Shown here one piece after another: positions 58,901 to 64,000 of a DNA stretch of 64,000 nucleotides. A program made the position numbers and the translations under genes. Location of the stretch: positions 9,455,598-9,519,597 of the forward strand of contig NW_024037070.1 in assembly GCF_015706575.1 (NCBI RefSeq). Reading direction: 5' to 3'. The notes below the pieces were generated by a model. The model was given only the letters and a program-made list of their open reading frames with translations, was not told where the DNA came from and searched no databases. How positions within the stretch are numbered: the first letter of the stretch is position 1; each line of letters opens with the position of its first letter. Source of the stretch: Patiria miniata (taxonomy: Eukaryota; Echinodermata; Asteroidea; Valvatida; Asterinidae).

Positions 58901-59662
58901 TTGCAGCGGCAGGAGATGGGTGCAATCTGGTTTCAATCATTTATACTCTGGATGGATCTGGAGAGAGGCAAATGTGGTAAAGTGTCTTGCCCAAGAACAC
59001 ATGCACCATGTTCCCTGACAGGGTTAAAACCCCAACACAATGACACATAGCATAATGAGTCTGATACCATAACCATAATGATCCTGAAATGAGGCAGAAA
59101 GCTGATTTTGGAGATGGGCCTGGGTTTGAAAAAAAACGTTTAAAGTTGCGGAAACCATTATTCTGATTTTATTTTCCAATTTCAGACGATAAAGACGCTA
59201 CAGCTTGTGCCGCTCACTCCAGAGACAGTGGACGACAAAGTGAATGCCTTCAAACAGTACACGGATGAGGTGAGACGCAACATGCCTGACATACTGCTGG
59301 CCACGATGAACATCTTACATACCAAGTACCGGAACACACGTAACACCACCCTGCAGAATGCCCAGGGAAGACCCACGGCCCGATCCGAGGATGGTGGCAA
59401 GGAATCGGTAAGCTTCACGAAATACTTTCTTCTTCAGATGAACTCATGAAACTAGAGCCTGAATCTGATGCCGAGACAAAACCGCAGTTTCCTAAACCTT
59501 TGGCCATATGAAATAAAATCCTTGTTTGTTGTTTCTTTTCAGTACCTTGCTGATCTGAGGAGGCAGGCCAAGTCTCTCATCACCTTTGCTGGAATGCTGC
59601 CTTACCGAATGCCTGGCGACACCAATGCAAGGCTGGTACAGATGGAAGTACTCATGAACTAA
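49901..59662 (+). CDS. NUP93: Nucleoporin 93, inner-ring scaffold
   Basis: NUP93 builds the inner ring of the nuclear pore; its N-terminal helix anchors the NUP62 complex and the alpha-helical body binds NUP205/NUP188, NUP155 and NUP35. Nineteen exons: 49901-50079, 50477-50594, 50879-50941, 51497-51700, 51892-51984, 52227-52366, 52675-52807, 53537-53634, 53883-53942, 54370-54447, 54959-55046, 55206-55346, 55804-55951, 56119-56245, 57199-57433, 57917-58035, 58432-58549, 59186-59407, 59543-59662. Phases agree and give 827 residues (human 819). Recognisable: N-terminal [15 protein letters not shown] helix, [62 protein letters not shown] and the C-terminal [16 protein letters not shown]. The start is GCCAAGATGG, a good Kozak context. 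A polyadenylation signal lies at 60302-60307. Confidence 0.97.
50120..50265 (-). repeat. tRNA-derived SINE, family 3 (antisense)
   Basis: On the minus strand it reads AAGTTGGTAGAGCACCGGAA (A-box region), then CAATCCAGAGGTCGC and the B box AGGTTCAATCCC, better preserved than in the 37130 copy. The leader ACAAAGACACTGACAAATTA matches that copy. It sits in NUP93 intron 1. Confidence 0.65.
51236..51420 (-). repeat. tRNA-derived SINE, family 1 (antisense)
   Basis: ACCAGCAGCTGGATTTGAAC followed by CTGAACCTCTGAT is the reverse complement of the B-box region of the 20787 SINE (ATCAGAGGTTCAGGGTTCAA). The GCTTGCCCAAGGACA word also matches in reverse. It sits in NUP93 intron 3. Confidence 0.6.
52885..53056. 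repeat. Intronic repeat R175, copy 1 (NUP93 intron 7)
   Basis: About 170 bases beginning GTGCCCTGTGATGATA and ending GGGTCTGAGGGCAGCATTCA recur nearly unchanged at 56836-57004 in NUP93 intron 14, in the same orientation. The block includes GACACTAGAGGGAGCCC, a CTCF-like word. No terminal repeats, target duplication or pol III boxes are seen, so the type is unknown. Confidence 0.75.
53725..53830 (-). repeat. tRNA-derived SINE-like fragment, family 2 (antisense)
   Basis: GAGGTGGGACTTGAACCAGG at about 53743 is the reverse complement of a B box of the family 2 type (GGTTCAAGTCCCACC). It is short and lies in NUP93 intron 8. Confidence 0.4.
54671..54873. mobile_element. Foldback MITE with 56-bp arms plus a third partial arm
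   Basis: ATAAGGCCGTGTCTGAATTA and onward through TGGCTACGGCT and CTATGG at 54671-54729 pairs, imperfectly, with the inverse ending CAGATACGGCCTTAT at 54801. A further related arm (GCGGCTACGGCTAG ... GGCTGTAGCCAAG) runs to about 54873, suggesting nested or tandem insertion. It is noncoding and lies in NUP93 intron 10. Confidence 0.65.
56318..56585 (-). repeat. tRNA-derived SINE, family 2 (antisense, with internal duplication)
   Basis: TAGGACTTGAACCAACAATC at about 56546 is an antisense B box. Body words AATTCAATATTGGGTTTTGC (near 56318) and AATTTCAATATTTGGTTTTGC (near 56445, trimmed by one base to match) occur twice, so the body is duplicated or two copies are adjacent. The 62160 copy carries the inverse, GGCAAAACCCAATATTAATT. 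It sits in NUP93 intron 14. Confidence 0.5.
56836..57004. repeat. Intronic repeat R175, copy 2 (NUP93 intron 14)
   Basis: Nearly identical to 52885-53056 with only a few substitutions (for example GATACC against GATAGC, GCGCTC against GTGCTC, CACGGG against CACGGA). It contains the same GACACTAGAGGGAGCCC word. A frame open through the block ([16 protein letters not shown]) is shared by both copies but has no start or splice context. Confidence 0.75.
58200..58412 (+). repeat. Possible LINE 3' end with (ATA)n tail
   Basis: A T-rich stretch (TTATTGTTGTATTTATTG, GTATTCTTTTTC) ends TGGCTGAATAAATAATAATA and further ATA units, in the style of the 3' tail of CR1- or RTE-type retroposons. Only the tail is present. 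The family is not established. It ends about 20 bases before the NUP93 exon 17 acceptor. Confidence 0.4.
58780..59050 (-). repeat. SINE-like repeat, family 4 (antisense)
   Basis: TTTATACCAAAGGTCTCAAA and GCACTTCAAAG near 58835 are followed by AAAGTGTCTTGCCCAAGAAC at about 58978, and CAGGGTTAAAACCCC at about 59018 in place of an antisense B box. The CTTGCCCAAGAACAC word is shared with 30704. It sits in NUP93 intron 17. Confidence 0.45.
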
Positions 59663-61955
59663 ACGAAAGAAACCACCTTCACTCTAATCTGAATTCAGAA
59701 TATCACAGCCAGATTTTTTTTAACAAGGATAGGACTTCAGAAGGTGCTGTCACTCCATTGGCTCCATAGCGGGGATAAGAAGCGGAATAATGTTTCCACA
59801 AAAGGCCATTGTTTTACGTGTTTTATTGCAAATTTTTTTGCACAATTTCCAAGAATCTTCCTGCAATGTTATGAGTTTGTAAACAATGCTGTTAACTTCA
59901 TCACAGGAAGATTTTGGGTACTTTTAAGTTATTCAGAATCCTGCGACTATTTCTTGATGCAACGGACCTATTGCGGATAATTTTTTTGTAATTTAAAAAT
60001 ATTTTGGCAAAATTGTGACAAATTATCAAAGTAAAAGGACTCTTTAGGTACAGTTTGCAACATGTTTATGCACATACATGCATGTTGGCGGATAAAATGT
60101 TAACGTTCTCATGCTTTGGGAGAAATACTTGGAGTTCATGATGGGATTTGAAGTAAATGGAAACTTTTGAGTAAGTTGAGCATTACTTTTGTTCTCATGC
60201 AACCTATAGTTTAAATTGAGATCTTGTAGGATCCATTTCATTGCTAAGAACTGATACAATTACTGGAAACATGAAATGTTTATTTGGAGGAGTTTTGTAT
60301 CAATAAATTTTGTATGTAAAATGTCGCAAGTGTGTTGTGTTTGTTCATCTTCATGTTTCACTGTTTAGAAAAAAACAATATCACCAAATAATTGGACAAT
60401 GCTTGTGTGAAATTCACAATTCATTTAATTCTGAAATGTCAACGTAACACTTTATATACAAATAAATATTACAATTGCCATGTTGCCTTGTAAAGTTGTA
60501 AATGATACATGTATCTGAATTAGACAACACGGTTTTCTTATAACAGCTGAATGATAGAAGGCTTGTACAGAAGAACAGTTTACTTAGGAAAAGTTTGCAG
60601 ATAGACCAAATTGACTCTTAAAGAAAAGTATGTTCTTAAAGAAATAGGAATATTATCCAAATCATACTTTTCCTTTAGAGTTTGTCTCATGGATTCATAT
60701 GATGAATCCATGAACTTCTTCAAAGTTGTACTCGGCATCGTGCAAAATCTCGCATCACATTCAATAAAGTTTATTGATAATGGGTGTTAAATGTTGCACA
60801 TGTTCCCACTGTAGGTCTGGTTGTCTATGTTTGGAAAGCTTTAAAATGGCTAACCAAACTCTATGCTATCTGAAAACCAAACTCATGCTATCTGAAAAAC
60901 TGAACAAATTTGACGACGGCCTCAAAAAGAATGCTGTAAACCATTATACATTAACATACTAATCAAGTGTTCCGAACTGCTAACGCATGAATACAAGTAC
61001 TTTCAAACAATCACAGAATACTATTTCAAAAAAGGTTTTCCAAAAGATTCTTTAGAATTATGTACAGGGTAACTAGTACATGTATAAGCATAGACGTAAG
61101 TACAGTTGGAATTTTTGTAATTAAGTACTTTTGTAATTGGCCAATTTTTACTGAAAATGCTAGAATACAATCACTGGTAAGATGTACATGTAGTTTCACA
61201 GTTTGATAAAAAATATCTGCAATGAGAATGTAATCATAATTTCGCACCGTATCTCAATTCAAACGTTTTTCAAATTTTGGATATTTGAACAGCTGCCAGA
61301 CTTTTGTATACATTTGATCATTGGAGATGACAATCTATAAGCTTGAGCTGTGAACGAGTAATTAATTGTATGTGCTGCAATATGCTGAATTATTATTGGT
61401 AATCCTACTTAGACAACATTTAAGAGAAATACAATTTTCATCAAAACTTTTCACGCAATCATACAGAAAAAAATAACCGAGCTGAATTGATGTGTTTTCT
61501 CCCATTTATTTACAATATCCATTTGATGTAATGTCAGTTTAAGACTCACAAAACTTAAGTTCATTAACTGGCTGCCATAACAAACAAAGATACAAAAACA
61601 TTTGAGAGAATTTAAATAAGCAAAAAAGAATTTGTAGCAATATCAATATGAAATGCCTTCAGCTGGTAATAAAAAGGCTAAAAAATGACGAGTGATGCAT
61701 CTAAAACGACCATTACATCAATGGAATACCATTTGAGGACAAGTTCTGGTGTACAACTTCTGCAAATGTGCCAGTAAGTTTGGCTCGGTTATATTTACAA
61801 CAAATCTACATTAAAAATAATGTCAGCACATCAAAATCTGTGGTCAAATAAGACGAACAAAATGGGGACTGACTCAAGGTGTCATCAATGTCAAATACAC
61901 TAAGCTAAAAAAAGAAAAAAATTCTGAGCACCTAAAACTGCCGACTTCACTAAGG
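59663..61955. other. Convergent 3' UTRs of NUP93 (+) and ARL2BP (-)
   Basis: The NUP93 3' UTR probably ends just after AATAAA at 60302-60307. On the minus strand AATAAA occurs at about 61505 and 60768, either of which could end the ARL2BP transcript. No third gene is seen; short frames here are AT-rich noise. Confidence 0.5.
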
Positions 61956-63754
61956 CTATTTTGACGATGATGGGCCTTGCTGTGATGTGTCGGGTGAGTT
62001 TGTGGTGGGTTGCGTCACCCCTTGTTTCACCCCTTGCGTCGCGGCTTGTGCACTGGTCTCTGGTACAGAGAATGGGGTGACTACGAATCCTGCACTAAGG
62101 TCCACTGTCCTGCCTTCTTTTGCCTAGAGCAGCAACAACAGACCGTAAGATGATGGGTGAAAGTTTAAAGGCAAGATGCCTGCACTAGTCAGCAGGTGGT
62201 CATGGGTTCGAGTCCCACCGAGTAAGCTTGTGAACATGTCCTCACAAGCCCTCAGGCAACACTAAGAGTACAGTAAAACAATTTTATCGGTAAGGGCAAA
62301 ACCCAATATTAATTTTCTTTGAAATGTGCAAGTTAAAGTAATCACTCATAGATCCATTTCCTTCCAAATGATGACAGTGATACATGTACTACCCTCCAAA
62401 TAATAAACCATGAAAGTAGGGCAGACATAACATTGAATTTCTGGGTTGATAAATGACCACATTAAGCATCAACAGAAAACATACCGCCTACATCACTATG
62501 ATAGGTAGCATGTGTAGGCTGGGAAACGCATAGTACGCATATAATTAAACCAATTTATAACGTGGTATATTTTCCCCAACAGTTATGCGACAAAATGTAC
62601 ACAAAGCCCAACATCAAGGACATTTTTGTTTAGTTTGTAGGATTAAAATAAAACTTGAAAAAGTGAATAGAATAGTTCTGGTTTGGAGTTATTTGCAAAT
62701 TTGTCTCTTAGTCTTTCCTTTGAGTGCGTAGAAATGAGGCTGATTTTATGTTTTGATTCATTTGATAAAAATGGTAAATTTTGGTAAAAAAAAAATACAA
62801 ATTGAACATTTGTAAGGACGAAAGAAATCCATTTTTTTGAAGAGCATTGGGGTGTGCATTTGTAATAACAGGTTTGCAGTTTTGAACAAAAATTGTCTTA
62901 TTATGGAAAATAATTGCCTTTTTTTGGGGGGGGGGGGATCAAAATTAAACGCCCAAGGACAGGTTTAATTATTCAACTGAGGTCAAAGGTTGCATGTACT
63001 CACTGCTCTGAAATCCAGGAACATCTCCTTGAATGTCATGAAGTCTGTGAACGTCAGCAGGATCTCAAAGATCTCTCCTTCAAGATTATTCCTCTTTCTG
63101 AACATGGAAGAAACAAAAGAAGGAAACTTACTGTAACAGTGCTTGTGTGGTGTGGTTTCTCACTTTTTCTCATCATATAAGAGATGAATTTCAGAGTCTT
63201 TCTCCAAACATCAGCTGTGGTTTTGATTCAGTCTTCAGCATTATGATTTTAGGCCACGGAGCTGAAACTCTTTTTGGCTCAATTTAGCTCCACCTATTAA
63301 ACGTTCTAACAATGAAGATTTCAGAGTACTTGTTGGGCCCGAGAAAAAGTCAAAGCTGGAGACATGGCCGACATTTGGAAAATGTCCCCACGAGACAATA
63401 CCATGAACCCATCACATTTTATTTTCTACAAGATGATCAAGTTTCAGTTCAGTTTCAGTACTAATATATCAATAACAATGACAATCTTATTTAGAGAATA
63501 GTAGGAAAAAAAAAATTTAAAATAAAGATGAAGATGAAGCAAACAATAAGTATGGAAGATGAGTGATACTGCGGAGGGGCCCATAGAGAAGCAATGCTTG
63601 TGAGGAATGGGCTCCTATATGAGATATCCAGCAATCTTGGATGCTTCATTTTTGGGGGGTGAACTTACTCCAGTTGTTTTGAGAAGTCTTTCATATCAAA
63701 GCCCGGTATTCTTGCTGTCAGCTGGTCCTCAATGTACTTTTCAATCAAGAGATT
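61956..63754 (-). CDS. ARL2BP: ADP-ribosylation factor-like 2 binding protein, 3' part
   Basis: ARL2BP (BART) binds GTP-loaded ARL2/ARL3 and acts at centrosomes, cilia bases and mitochondria. Three exons are in the window: 63754-63669, 63097-63004 and 62123-61956 (TAG); earlier exons lie beyond 64000. They encode NLLIEKYIEDQLTARIPGFD, then an EGEIFEILLTFTDF / FKEMFLDFRA segment, then AKEGRTVDLSAGFVVTPF, closely matching the human protein. The C-terminal tail (PETSAQAATQGVKQGVTQ, then a Ser/Pro/Gln-rich end) is longer than and unlike the human tail, as expected of a variable region. The middle exon has an excellent pyrimidine tract before TTCAG. Convergent with NUP93. Confidence 0.93.
62160..62335 (+). 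repeat. tRNA-derived SINE, family 2
   Basis: GGGTTCGAGTCCCACCGAGT (B box, about 62203) is followed by AAGCTTGTGAAC, CTCACAAGCCC and GGGCAAAACCCAATATTAAT, shared with the 21940 and 56318 copies. The head is degraded. It lies in the last intron of ARL2BP, opposite to the gene. Confidence 0.55.
63410..63660 (-). repeat. Possible retroposon tail in ARL2BP intron
   Basis: On the minus strand this reads as a GC-moderate segment (ATGGGCCCCTCCGCAGTATC) ending in TGAAACTGAACTGAAACTTG, a simple-repeat end like that near 46600. It could be the 3' end of a non-LTR element. No protein domain is visible. Confidence 0.25.
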
Positions 63755-64000
63755 CTGGAAAGATTTGAAACAATATAGATTATTATAAAAATTGCGCATA
63801 CAACAGAATGCAATCTACAACAATTTTGCATTTTGACCTGGGATTATATGTTAAAGATTACATTTTGAAATTGCACTTTTTGAATAACCTTATATTACAT
63901 ATATATTTAGAAATATAGGCGAATTCTTTTATATATTTCTTCCTATGGAAGGAAAACTGGTTATAAAAATTAACCCCAAATGTCCTGAATCCCCAAATTT

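Noticed and set aside
1-64000. CRISPR arrays, bacterial operons, endogenous viral genes or Polintons
   Set aside because: No regularly spaced repeats with unique spacers, no prokaryotic gene layout, and no capsid, protease, polymerase or integrase sequence were recognised.

Overview
This is a window of animal nuclear DNA with intron-rich genes: small exons, GT-AG introns with polypyrimidine tracts, one GC-AG intron, and abundant small DNA transposons and tRNA-derived SINEs. Protein sequences are close to vertebrate orthologues, and long G/C homopolymers plus a 'GGATCCAGG-poly(G)' repeat are common. I infer a marine invertebrate deuterostome, most likely an echinoderm. That is a judgement from the sequence, not a database result.

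Layout. 1-3512: no recognisable gene; two short tandem duplications. 3513-7870 (minus): RABGGTA, the alpha subunit of Rab geranylgeranyltransferase, with its initiator ATG probably alone in an exon near 8697. 8864-14051 (plus): OTUD6B, divergent from RABGGTA; the gap between the two holds a perfect DR1 nuclear-receptor motif, and OTUD6B intron 1 carries two large foldback transposons, each with a 9-bp target duplication. 15209-25062 (plus): UBA2 (SAE2), 17 coding exons. 27440-45477 (plus): a PDPR-type mitochondrial flavoprotein. Its 8.5-kb intron 12 encloses an intact single-exon class A GPCR gene on the same strand, and a possible alternative last exon with a membrane-like helix lies downstream at 45716-45960. 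49901-59662 (plus): NUP93, 19 coding exons. 61956-63754 (minus): the last three exons of ARL2BP, convergent with NUP93; its 5' part is outside the window.

The six multi-exon genes are housekeeping genes: Rab prenylation, deubiquitination, SUMO activation, pyruvate dehydrogenase phosphatase control, nuclear pore, and an ARL2 effector. They do not form a pathway. PDPR, NUP93 and ARL2BP are all on human chromosome 16q, so the linkage may be ancestral. Summing the exons assigned here gives intact open frames of about human length: RABGGTA 568, OTUD6B 299, UBA2 673, PDPR 884, NUP93 827 residues. No complete autonomous transposon and no endogenous virus was seen. The most unusual items are the nested GPCR, the possible extra PDPR exon, and the paired foldback elements in one GC-AG intron.
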